A DNA stretch of 64,000 bases, from NCBI RefSeq assembly GCF_000764305.2, contig NW_025934536.1:1-64000 (forward strand). The letters are read 5' to 3'. Both the position numbers and the translations under genes were made by a program. The stretch comes from Hyalella azteca. Lineage: Eukaryota > Arthropoda > Malacostraca > Amphipoda > Hyalellidae. Below the pieces are notes generated by a model, which saw nothing but the letters and a program-made list of their open reading frames with translations, was not told the DNA's origin and did not search any database. Below, in pieces: positions 12,609 to 24,379 of this stretch; position 1 is the stretch's first letter; each line of letters begins with the position of its first letter.

Positions 12609-15600
12609 ATGGCCCCAAAGAGAAATAATAAGCCAGTAAGAAACTAAGTGTAAGAAGTTATTAACTATTGTCCGATAACCCGATTTGTCTCTTGTCTAAG
12701 CTAATAAGAGAGTAAAAATTATACTATGGCATTAATTATGTTAGACTGAAAACCTTAAGGGGACCGTCTAACCCAAAAATCGAAAAATTTCACTTTTTTC
12801 GTTTTTTGGTCCATTTTAAAGCTGCTTTTCAGGCGCATAAATCGGTGTAATTGGCATCTCTGTGCGTGCGTTAGTTTGTTTTTTATTCATTTTAGTATGG
12901 TTGGTACTATTGGCCGATATCAGTGCGCGGACCTCTGACGTCGGCTCTGACGTCGCTCTATAGCCGACCAATCGAGCTGGCAATTTTGAACGGCTTGCTT
13001 CAGCGGCCAATGAGAGATATCAGGGCGGAGCTCTCATTTTTACGCATCCAATGGTGTAAGCAGCATGCCTGTGCGTGTGTTAGTTTGTACGTAATATTGT
13101 GTTTACTACGACGCGATCATTGGTTGCCGTGCTAGAGCGCTGTCGCTATCTAGCCTCGTACCAGCGTTGCAATCGTTCTGTGAGCTTCAGTGTGTTTTGA
13201 ACTGTGCTACTTGTAGGTGTTGCGAGTGTTTTCTCTCTCCCCCTAAATTTTGTGCAGATTTACAGAATTCTTTGAGGTAAGATGCCGAAGCGAAAGAGGC
13301 AGAATTTTGGTAAAGTTGGGTATGTTCAACCGTGTGATCGGCGACCAAAGCCNTCGATGTTGTAGGACGATATTTGTGGGAGGAGATAGATTTTCTATAG
13401 TAACCGTTATTTTTCCGTTTTCTATGAATATCACGTTTTCTATCAATTTTTTCGAAAAATTCATAGAAGTAAAATGTTTTTATTTTTACATTTTACGTTT
13501 GAATGTGAAGTTTCATGATGATCGGATATTAACTTTAGGAGTTATAGGCTATCTCCAATTTAGGTTAGACGGTCCCCTTAAATGTATTCAGCTAACATGA
13601 ATTATGAATATGATTAATTTTATGATTTTATTGCTATTATGATGACTTTCATTTTTTCCAGAAAAAAGCTTCACAGCCTTCACATCCTCCTGCACCGAAC
13701 AAGATCAAGATGAAAGCCGATTCTTCATGCCTGTTGGACAATCCAAAGAAACCCACGAACCGACCTGAGAATTCAGCAGATTCAGATAGTTTGTCCCAGG
13801 AAAATGATTACCAATTGACTTATGAGCTCATGTGGTGTGTGCAGCAAATGGATGGATTAAGAACTTCTCCCAAGACCACAGAAAAACAAGGTAGGTAGTG
13901 TGCTTTACTATTTACAGTTTATAGCTTGTGTGACAGTGTGAGAATATGTGTACAGCCCTTTTGGGCCAAATCTAGCTGTCTTAGCCCTGTCTAGCACTAT
14001 CTTATCATTTTTTTAGCCACAAGATTCCTGCTAGATGAATCTAACTTTTTATTTTATTGTAAACAAAGTAGACAATTCACAATTGGAGTTAGCCTATTGC
14101 TTATTGGACCAGCACCAGCACAGTAGCTCCTACCATCCAGGAGATTTCAAATGTATTGTAAATTTTTCATTTTGGAGCTGTGAGATTTCAGTAGTAAGTA
14201 GATAAATTCTAATTCTGTTGATAATTCAGCAGTAAGTATATAATAAGTAGGTAATAATTCTCTAATTCAGATTTATTCAGTAACAAGTAGATAATTTCTA
14301 CTTCTTTTTATGGTTGTACCATCATCCCTAGATAAAAAAAATGTGGTCTAAAACTGAAGGCTAATAATATAATCTCATTATAGAAAAATACGGTATTTAA
14401 GTTTGATTCCCAACAAATTTTAGAAATTTTGTGGCATGGTAACAAAAAACACCTGAAGATTTGTTTGCCCAAAATATTTTCATTTATGTTCATGTTATTT
14501 TGTAGCCAATCTCATGTCATACAACTTGCCAATAGCAATGGAACTTTGGAAGTACTACAATAATAATTTACTTAAAAAAAATCTGATAGAATTAGAATAT
14601 GTTATCATGTACTGCTAATTTCTGCTAAAGATGAGAAAAGTCATTTAGTTGCACTTGTTAGAGTAGAATTAGGTCTTGTCCGATGAGTGAGTGCCTAAAT
14701 AATTGTTGAAAAAATATATTAAAAACCTGAAAACTGAACACAAAGCTTGGAATTTTTTTAACAGCTGCCAAATCAATAAACTCGATGATCTAAAAATCCA
14801 GTAGCAGATTGGTGTATGTACAATTCTTTGGTATGAAGGTCATTAATCTGTGTCATTATTGAGAATAGGAACAGTAAAAGTAACTTTCATTAACTTCTTA
14901 ATCACATCTTGAAGACTGTGGAAATTCACACTATATATACCTAAACTCTTGTTAGTAGCTGGTTATCATAATTCATAGAGGCATGATGATGCAGCTCCCT
15001 TAACACGTTCCCCGCGTATCCAGATTTCCCCAGTATTCCCTTATTGCGGAAGGCTTTCAGTGATTGCTGCTTCAGTTAGGCGCCATTGGCCGTGACAAGA
15101 GGAGGTGTGTGCTGCTCTGTGGCATCATAGCTTTGCATAGCTGCAATAAAAATGTTGGGACACATGTGGTACATTACGCAAGGAAATAATAACCACATGT
15201 TATTCTTGCGTATTGTACCACCGGTGTACCAAGTATTTATAGAGCCATATATGTACCATAATAGAACAGAACGGAATAGAAGGGAATAGCAGGGAATAGA
15301 AAGGAACAGAAGGGAATTGAAGGGAACAGAAGGGAATAGAAGGAAATAGAAGGAAATAGAAGGGAATAAAAGGGAACAGAAGGGAATAGAAGGGAATAAC
15401 GGAATAAAAGGGAATAGAAGGGAACAGAAGGGAATAAAAGGGAATAGATGGGAACAGAAGGGAATTATTAGTTAAAATTTTCACAGTTACTTATCGTTTG
15501 TTCAAGGAGATTTACGAATAAAATTTTGGTTCATTGATTTGTTTTACTTAATAATCCACTTTTTGAGTGAACATTAATATTATAAAAGGGAAAGTTTAAG

Positions 15601-17450
15601 GGCAAAATTTCGAGTTAAATGTGTTTTTTCAAAACGGCGTAAAATACTGTGTTTGGTACACTGGTGTCCCAATACGCAGCAGTGGAATATCACTGTTGGT
15701 ACACATATGGCCCAATACGCGGGGAACATGTTAAAAACTTACATAGGAATTTTGGTTTAGATATGATAATTTTTTTATTACTAGACATTAATTTCATTAA
15801 AAATTAAAATCAAGCTAAATTATTGCATTGTTGACTTTAGTTGTTTATTGTGTAAATAATATATATTCAATCTATTCCATCGCGTTTGTCACTATGTTGC
15901 CTAATTAATTATAGCCAAGTTTGCAAGACACATGAGCAGCAGTGAGCCGATCATCATTTCTAATAGTCCAACAAATAATGACAAATCGTTATGGCCATCA
16001 AATGTGAGGGCAAGTGTATTCAAGTAGAAAATCTGGGATAAAATTGGTGTTCAGTTGAAATGGTTGATTAGAAGCACCTAATTTCTTTGAATTGTATATT
16101 TTTGGGCTTTGAAATACCTATTCAATCAATTGCTATTGAATTGTAAAGAATTTTCATGACATTTCATACGTATACATTTCAATAAGTTTGAATTTAACCC
16201 TTTGGCAGGCAATTTAAAATACTTCTTTGCTCATAAAAAAAAACACATCTCCTGGTTTGTCTTGCATGTTAAAATACCTACAGGCATTTGAAAGAAAATT
16301 GTTACTACTGAAACTGACTCATTAGGATGCATTTTCTTTTTTTGAAAGAAGCAATAACTCTTCAGCTAGGTAATATCAGTAACATCATGATATTGAATCA
16401 TATGGAGGTTTGATGTTTTATTTTAAGTGTTGCATGCCTCACTTTACATAAATATATGACCTTACTAGGAGTGACTCTATTTGTTAGTTAAATACCTACT
16501 TCTACTCAGATTTGCCCCATTATGTGAAGTTTTTGAGAAATGCTCATGAACAGAAATATATTAAAATTCTTCATACTTTTTTGTACTAGCCTCTGAAATT
16601 TAAATATGCATATCCCCCTGCTGAAGAATTTTGTGATATTCCTAATTCATTATTGTTGCTTTTATCTACAGCCTTTGAAGTTCGTAAAGCAATGAAGTCT
16701 TTACTGAATGACAAGACTCCACTTATCAAGAAGCGCCAATTGATGCGCTTGTATTGTGGGGACTATCGCAAGAAGATGGCTGAAGATGATGAGAAGCAGA
16801 GACAAGGTGAGCATTGATTCTTGCTTTACCAAAGCTGAACAGAAATTGATGTTCATGTAACGTTACTTCAGAAAATTATTGTATTGAAAATAGTTGTTGG
16901 TTTAAAATCATTGCATTCTGAATGGAACCTATGTTGTTCGAAAACTCAATCATTGAAGACCAACATTACAAAATCTCTGACAAATTTCTCAGCATCACTG
17001 AGAATCATCATTTTCATCAGCCTATTAAACACATTGCTTTTTACGTAGCGCACCAGAGCTTTCTTATAAGAGGCAAGACGTTCCTACTCCGCGCGTAATG
17101 TGGTGAATAATTTATGCCCAATCCTTATTTGTGTGTCATGAGTAATCTTGTTTTTTTTTTCAGCATTGCCCTGTTTGGCTAGACAACCTTCAATCCCAAG
17201 CTCTTCCCACTGCTTCAGGAAAGCCACGTCAGTAAGCAGAGAGCCTCTAAACGATGACGGCGCGTTATCTTCGAGCATCAATTCCTTAGGCCTCGACTCG
17301 CATAATTCACCATCAATTACAGAGGAGTCCAGTCCAGGCGAATGTGATAGCCGTACAACTATACGATCTTCTTCGAGCGTTGCTAATTTATTCAAAAATA
17401 GGTCTAACAATAGTTTCTCCTTCAATTTCGATTTAGCAGTTGGGAATTGA
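12609..17450 (+). CDS. UPF0488 family protein (C8orf33 / CG14286-like)
   Basis: Four plus-strand exons: 12609-12635 (MAPKRNNKP, ATG start), 13662-13891, 16672-16806 and 17162-17450, ending in TGA. Junction phases are 0, 1 and 1 and all sites are GT-AG. Exon 2 contains DYQLTYELMWCVQQMDGL, exon 3 the basic helix KKRQLMRLYCGDYRKKM, and the protein ends NRSNNSFSFNFDLAVGN. The RQLMR..GDYRKKMAE block and the terminal NSFxFNF motif are the parts I associate with the UPF0488 family, whose biochemical role is not established. Length is about 225 residues. A polyadenylation signal AATAAA lies at 17462-17467. Exon 1 is a short call resting on one ATG, a GTAAG donor and correct phase, so it is less certain than exons 2-4. 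Intron 1 carries a complete TTAA-flanked transposon. The gene converges tail to tail with STRAP. Confidence 0.8.
12759..13577. mobile_element. TTAA-flanked terminal-inverted-repeat DNA transposon (non-autonomous, about 0.82 kb)
   Basis: The ends are inverted repeats: GGGGACCGTCTAACC at 12759-12773 and its exact reverse complement at 13563-13577, extending to about 18 of 19 bases. TTAA lies immediately outside both ends (12755-12758 and 13578-13581), as expected for target-site duplications of piggyBac- or Kolobok-type elements. No transposase is encoded, so it is a deletion derivative or MITE-like member. The interior holds paired CTGACGTC motifs near 12937-12953 and one ambiguous base at 13353. 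It sits in intron 1 of the UPF0488 gene. Confidence 0.8.
15265..15468. repeat. 10-bp minisatellite in UPF0488 intron 2
   Basis: AGGGAATAGA / AGGGAACAGA units, about 20 copies. Confidence 0.95.
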
Positions 17451-17461
17451 TTTCACTCCTC

Positions 17462-17467
17462 AATAAA
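17462..17467 (+). terminator. Polyadenylation signal of the UPF0488 gene
   Basis: AATAAA 12 bp after the stop codon. Confidence 0.6.
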
Positions 17468-17469
17468 AC

Positions 17470-19260
17470 GAGTTATTTTTTCGTACTACGACAGTCTAAG
17501 TTGTTTGATTCTTTTATTATAGATACAAAGGAAGTTCATTTCCAATGGAGGGGCCAATTATTGTTATACGCTTCCTTCGGGTGCACAGATTTCCATGAAC
17601 AACAATATTAGAGTCATTGTTCTTTATTATGATACAATTTATGTTGGTCAACAATAGAGAAATTTTAAATTTTTTTAGCGAGAAAAGTGCCAAAAGGTTC
17701 TTCTATATTTGTCAATTCAAGGAGAGAAAATATCATTCAGCCATAGAAAATTTTATAGAAAATAATTTCAGGTTTAACAAAGGGCTTACAAAAGTACATT
17801 CACTACAAACCAACCTAAAATCACTGGACGAGATTCATGTGATAAATAACTGATAAACATCAACAGTCGATATCGTCAAATGTGGCAGCTCCCTACAACA
17901 ATTTCTGAAACTGTTCATGAATAAATGTCGAAGAAATGCAATACGCGAAGGTTAAGAAACCCCAAACCCGACACCATCATGCAAGCGCAGCGGTATGAAA
18001 GTGTCATCTGACAAAGGGCAGCTAAAGTTTTCAAACTACTCATGTAAGTGATACTCGCCCTTCTCTAACTATTCGAAGTTCTAAGAAAAAGATGAGCGAA
18101 CAACGAGAAAATCTAAATGTGGGACAAATCAACCAACGCACTACATGACCAAACATCAGAGACGTTTTGTAACTACTTCTAGTCAACAAGTTCGGCAAGC
18201 AAGGAAATGATACAAACTAGGACAACCATTAGACCAATGCAACATAATGTGATTCTCTTGCAATAACGAGAACTTGATTCGGTAGCTTCAACAAAAGTTG
18301 ACTAAAAAAAGAGCATAGGAAAAGCTAACAAGACTTCCAAAATGAGTACAAAACATTCGGAAATTATTTACCCAGAAATTCCTATTTCTTGATTGTAAAA
18401 GAATTTCAAACTTTTAATTTGGTCTCAATATTGCAACATACCTGCATGCATTAAATCGAATTTAGGGCATTCGAGTGATATGGCATACAAGTTCAAGCCA
18501 TAATAGAATATCCTTGATAAATGTGGCTAAACAACTTCATTGAAGTGGCAAGGCAAAGTTCAGGATAAATGCACAATGAATGCCTTTTCAACGCAGAAAG
18601 AGAAGTTTGACAAGGTCGAGATGTTATGCCAACATTCAATAAGATGTCACGAAAATCATCTAACTGAGAATCCTATACGCAAGCTTTTATAGAAAGCTAT
18701 TAGAATAGCTAGCATTAGGAACGCTTATGGTTCAATTACTAGAAGAGAAATGCGAGTTCTGTGTTTCAATAATTAAATTAAAACCAACCTTAATTTATCC
18801 ATAAAGAAGAGGATTAAACTATGAAGCACTGCAGCGTCACATTCCGAATGCAAAATTAAATTTTATAAACCGATAGGAAAAAATCGAACAAAAGTTATAT
18901 AGAGCTGAAATGCAAGTACCGAGTAGTTGCGATGAAATATTAAAAGGGAAGATAACAAAAAGATAACGTGATGGGAAGAATAGAACTAAGTGAAAACAAG
19001 ACGACAATTGCATTCCTTTCTTAGCTGGAAGAATTCTACCCATGAAACGTTATCAACGCGGGATGTAGTCAACAGTTAATAGCACAACACTGAACAGCGT
19101 TGAACCGAGAGAGCAACGGATGAACTCTGCAAACTGTTGTAATAGAAGACAATGTTAAATAGAGCCCAGGATTCACGATAACGAAAAGTTCAAGAGTGCC
19201 CAGTTTTTAACCACAGTTCAACAGTTTTCGAATTCGTTTCATGGTGGAGATGTAGTAAGC
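17470..19260. other. Convergent intergenic region between UPF0488 and STRAP
   Basis: AT-rich; short frames only. It should hold the STRAP 3' UTR, but I could not place its polyadenylation signal. Confidence 0.5.
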
Positions 19261-22200
19261 TCAGCTATCTCCAGTTAATCCATTAGCCTCGGCATCCGCT
19301 CCACCAGCACCCGTTCCCTCGACGCACTTCCATAAGCCGTAGGTCTTGCCAACCGTTGTCTGCCACAGACGCAGTGTGCCGTCTTCGCTTCCTGATGCAT
19401 ACAACTCGCCATCCGGACTGAATCTGCAATATTCATTTGTTTTTATCGGTGTAAATTGTAAACCGATCGCTTTTTAATAATGGGATAATTGAAAAAAATT
19501 GGCCACAGAATAACTGTATACGGAACTAGTTTGTACGCGTTTTGTTTGCCTTCTTGTTCAGTTATGAGGTTATTTTGTGTTGGAACGGCACAACGGAATC
19601 GGGGAACTCACAGCGAATAATCTTTTCATATGAATATCAGATTCTATGCAGAATTCAATTCAAGAAAGATTCATTAGTTTTTAAATACCTAAACTATGAG
19701 AATCTTTGTTAATTATGAAACGCAAAAAGGACTACTAATCTTAAAGATCTTATCTATTTGACAGCAACTATAAACTAAGTTTTTAGATGACTCGTAACTC
19801 CGGATATCGAAAGATAAAAAAAATACACCATGAATTTTTGTAGGCCCTTACTGACGCGGCAAAAAGTTTTCAAATCAACTGAAATGAAAATTATTCCGGT
19901 TTCTCAGAAAAATAGTATAGCTTCTTATTGTGATGACGTCTGTACAACAGTCAAACGATCTTAAAATATCCACAGAAAAATGTGCAAAATTTCAACTTTT
20001 TTCAATTCATTTCAAAGAGAATAGAAGCCAATTCTTTGGCAAGTACTAATTTTGAAGGATAAGTAAATACCTACAATCAGGGCACGAGCCTGGGAACAAA
20101 GTTTGGGCGATAGAGTATAATGTGAACATAAAAATCAAGACACAAAAAATGGATTTCTTACTCGTCTCTCACCTCACGCAATGAACAGGCCCGAAATGCC
20201 CTTTAAATGAGTCGAGCTCCTCCAGCGTGTCGAAGTTGTACTTGTACATCTTGAAGTCTTCACCACCACAAATAAAAACAGACTGATCAGGGTGGAGAGA
20301 CGCCGAGTAAAGAGTGGCTGGCAGCACAGCACTCTTCAACTCCCGCAGCCTGTCAAATATATTGTTTAATTAGTCACTTCCGCAAACAACAGAACTGATT
20401 GCTCCCTATTAACGTTTCATTCACTTTTAAATTTATATAACAAGAGAGCTCATAAAATTGTAATTAACTTACAACTTGAAACCACACAGACCCAATCATG
20501 TTCAATTATTATTATAGTGGCAATTTATAACTCGCATAACAAGCTTGATGGTGAATTTTGTTTAGATAACAAAGCATCGTGATGATATTTGGACACTTTA
20601 AGTATAGTGTCAGTACTACGTAAGAAATGGAGGCGGCAACTCACGTGGAGGTGCTGTAGAAGCTAACTTTATTAGCGTACGTAACAGTTAGGACACAACC
20701 GTCGGCTGACAACTCCAAGCCTGAAGCCGAGCTGCTCAGATCAAGCTTCAGGATCTCCTGTAGTCATAAAATATGTAAATTCCAAAGAGTTGTGAACAAT
20801 TCAGAGCGTTGATAACTGAAAATAACTGAAAGCAAATGTATTCCAACAGTCGGCGGCTAGTTTGTCTGTTATGAACGAAGAAAATGAATAGGTACTGCAA
20901 CAAGAATATTACAGGTATTGAAAGAAGTACTTTCGACATTGCATGACATGCAATAAATAATTCTGAAAAATTGTATTTGAGCTCCGACCTGTTTTGAAGT
21001 TATGTCCCAACACCGCACAGTCTTGTCATCAGCACAAGAGAAGAGTTTGGTACCTTCACTGTTGTAAAGACAATGCTTGATGCTGGCCTCGTGCCCACTG
21101 AACACAATGGGGTCTGTAACAGCACAATATTGAGTCTTAGATCGCGTAGATACCACACATGACTAATAAAATCGAGTAACAACAGAATTTCCTGCACATG
21201 AATGTATTTTCATGCAATCATCGCCCAATAGGTGACTTAACTTAGTGAGCTCAATCAGAACAATTCAATAGCAAAAAACGTACTACTTGGCTTTCATGCA
21301 CATGTAATAGTGAAATGAAAAGAAGCAGAACAGAAAAAAATTTATCAAACACAGGAATGATGGCTAGCTGTAACATACCATAGTCATCAGTTTCTTGGCT
21401 AGTGCATTCACCTTGCTCAGGCTTGTTAAGGTCAATAATTTTTAATTGCTTACTTCACTCACCTTGCTCAGACTTGTTAAGGTAAAAAATTTTTAGTTGC
21501 CTACTTCACTCACCTTGCTCAGGCTTGTTAAGGTCAAAAATTTTTAGGAGTTTCTCATTGGATCCTGTCAGCATTTGATTCGAGTCGGGGGAGAAGTCAA
21601 CACTTTTAACAATATGCGAGTGAGAAAAAGAGTGCAGCTCCTCTCCTTTCATGGCATCCCATACCTATTAAACATAAATATATAGTTTACAAAAGAACTA
21701 TAGGTAGAAATTAATTTTTCAGAGTTAAACTAACTCAAATTGCTCTTCTTTTAAAACACCGATTGTGAACTAATTTCTGAATATTACATAGAAATTCATT
21801 CAATAATTTTCCATCTGGCTTGATTTACAAGCCAAAATGGTTTAATTAACAGTCCAAGCAACACCAAGGAATTACCTACTTCAACTCGTTGAGAGATTTA
21901 TCACAAAAAGTATTTTTGATTAAAAGAGACCTTAGCAGAGAAGTCAGCAGCAGCTGTTCCAGCTCGTGTAGCTTGGCTGTTGAGCGCCACGCCCCAGACA
22001 GCTCCTTTATGGCCCTCGAATGTTCCGATCCAATCACCAGTGTTGCCCTGGCGCAGCATTGGCTTACCATCTGTTGGAAATAAGTCAATCATAAACTTTA
22101 GTAAAATATGGAAATGGTTACCTATTCCTTTACAATGAAACAAAATTAATAATACATTTTGCCATAATAATTTATGAATTTTTATCCCTAAAAATTGAAA

Positions 22201-22447
22201 CTAACTTTGTGAACAATCGTAAAACTGAAATGTAAATAATTGACAAGAAATATGTCACAAACACAAATTGACCAAACAGAAATAGGTATACTTTATTATT
22301 AAAATATTTATTCATTGCAGAATCTTTACCTTTGCATGCAGATATGAGGTAATAGCCATCAGGACATAATTTGGAGAAGGCAAGATGAACAACAGGTCGA
22401 GTGTGGCCACTGCAGGTCAAAGGAGTTTGTCGCAGAGAAGAAGTCAT
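19261..22447 (-). CDS. strap: Serine-threonine kinase receptor-associated protein (STRAP/UNRIP), WD40 protein
   Basis: Seven coding exons on the minus strand: 22447-22330 (ATG), 22070-21931, 21664-21514, 21113-20989, 20757-20645, 20349-20173 and 19423-19261 (TGA), with consistent phases 1,0,1,0,2,2. The N terminus reads [16 protein letters not shown] and exon 2 [16 protein letters not shown], hallmarks of STRAP. WD40 blades follow: [50 protein letters not shown] and [20 protein letters not shown]; the protein ends soon after [14 protein letters not shown]. Total is about 330 residues against about 350 in vertebrates, the C-terminal acidic tail being shorter. Known STRAP roles are in the SMN complex (as UNRIP), TGF-beta receptor signalling and mRNA binding. 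The start is the ATG just before TSSLRQTP; a 3' splice site near 22493 suggests an upstream non-coding exon. The exon 3 donor region is triplicated (see repeat at 21406-21560). Confidence 0.93.
21406..21560 (-). repeat. 51-bp x 3 tandem duplication of the STRAP exon 3 5' splice site
   Basis: Three copies of a 51-bp unit contain the end of exon 3 (LNKPEQ) and its donor. Candidate exon ends are at 21514, 21463 and 21412, exactly 51 bp apart, with donors GTGAGT, GTGAGT and GTGAAT. Only the first (21514) gives an uninterrupted reading frame; reading through into the second unit meets a stop in the intron-derived part. The second and third copies are decoy donors. Confidence 0.85.
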
Positions 22448-23929
22448 GGTAATTCAGATGACAGCTAATACCAGGAAGAGAGTCGGCACCTGCAATAAAA
22501 AATAAGATTTAGTTAACATCAATTTAGCAATCCTAAAAACATCAATACAAGTCACAGGTAAATATAAATAATACATTAAAGAAATATTTTAAGCAAATAT
22601 ATAAATATAATCCACAAATTTTCAGGAGAAGCATAAACAACTGGAGTAACCTTGACCAAATTTGTAAAGAATTTTAGCATCATTAGGCTTTTTTCAACAG
22701 CTTTGGCATGACTTTGAAAATTGGGTATTTGCACAACTCAGGACAAGCATGAAAAGAAAATAATAGGCATTGGCTGGACTCTCCCCAGACGAGAGAACAG
22801 ATTTTGATATAAAAAACAAAGTATTTCAATGAGAATTATAATCAATGTATAGTGCATTGTAGTCAAAATTTACAAGTTTCCAGCCAAATGAATCTTACTA
22901 CAATTAGCAATAGGTTGAGGGACCAAAACCAAAATTTGAACAAAACTATGTTGCAAGCAATTGTAGACACATCAATATAGTAGACATAAATTCGTTTTTT
23001 TTTTCTTATTCTAGTACAGCAGTACAAAAAAGGTAACAACAGAAAGTGGCACCTTATGCTTACACATTATTGACAGAAGTGCAAATAAGATTTGATTTGG
23101 CATGTCAGATTTGTTAGTATTATTTTTTTGTGTGTCTCTAAAAATGCAGTTTCTACACAAAATTTGCTGAAAAAAAATCACCAAAACACTTTTCTTTGAC
23201 AGCTGAAAAAATATCACAGCTTGGAATAAAATTAAAAGATGGTAATTTATATGAATTTCTACAAAAATCTTGCTGCTCTCCAATTGGAAAAATTTTCCAA
23301 AACCATTAGTAAAAACCCTTAATGTAATGAGAAGCTTTACAAAATTTGCTGACAGATAGTATGTGCTATTTTTCTAATTTTGTTATGAAATAATATAGGC
23401 AAGGGCCATAAAATTGGATAAAACTGATTGCAAGCCTAACTGGAAATTTCTATCTCTGACAGACATAATTTTCTTACTTGTGACAGAATTAGGCTTTGCA
23501 TACAACAATGGGTTTGGGAGGAATATCCTATGTCTTGCCACAACATTGATTGATTCTCCAAAAGTTTGCTTAACTTCCTTCCTATTTAAAAAGTTTTGGT
23601 ACATTTAATATGTACAGTCTTTACTGCCTATGTAAAACTTCGATGTTGACCTGCTCCACTGTGCAGAAAGTGGGTGAATGTCACAAGATCTTTGGTGATG
23701 CATCAGTAGCAAAATTTATGCCTTCAGAAGATCTAGCCAACACATTTGGATTGAAATTGTTGCATTTTAGATATTCACCAGTTGTCAGTCAACTATTTAG
23801 AAAATAGTTGAAAATCTGAAAGACCGCAGGAGGTGCATGCAGTGAATAATGAGAACAATAATAATTCTAGACCTAAGAAATGGTTGCTAGGATGTAGGGT
23901 TCATGATAGCTTTGTTGATATGAGCACAG

Positions 23930-24375
23930 TTGTCAACATGTGATTGAAATTTGTCAACATTTGTTTAACAGCTGTCAACATCTGATTAACAGCTGTTAAC
24001 ATCTGATTAACAGCTGTCAACATTTGATTAACAGCTGTTGACATTTGATTAACAGCAGAAACATTTGATTAAAAGCTGTCAACATTTGATTAACAGCTTT
24101 CGACATTTATTTAACAGCTGTCAACATTTGATTAACAGCTGTCAACATTTGATTAACAGCTGTCAACATTTGATCAACAGCTGACAACATTTGATCAACA
24201 GCTGTCAACATTTGATCAACAGCTGTCAACATTTGATCAACAGCTGTCAACATTTGATTAACAGCTGTTGACATTTGATTAACAGCTGTCAACATTTGAT
24301 TAACAGCTGTTGACATTTGATTGATAGCTGTTGACATTTGATTAATAGCTGTTGACATTTGATTGACAGCTATTG
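23930..24375. repeat. 21-bp minisatellite upstream of STRAP
   Basis: About 20 units of GTCAACATTTGATTAACAGC plus T, with GTTGACATTTG variants. It yields a spurious seven-residue-periodic frame on the minus strand. Confidence 0.95.
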
Positions 24376-24379
24376 CTTT

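Noticed and set aside
24107..24358. 83-codon frame of MSTAVNQ heptads
   Set aside because: Generated by the 21-bp minisatellite; no coiled coil or gene context.
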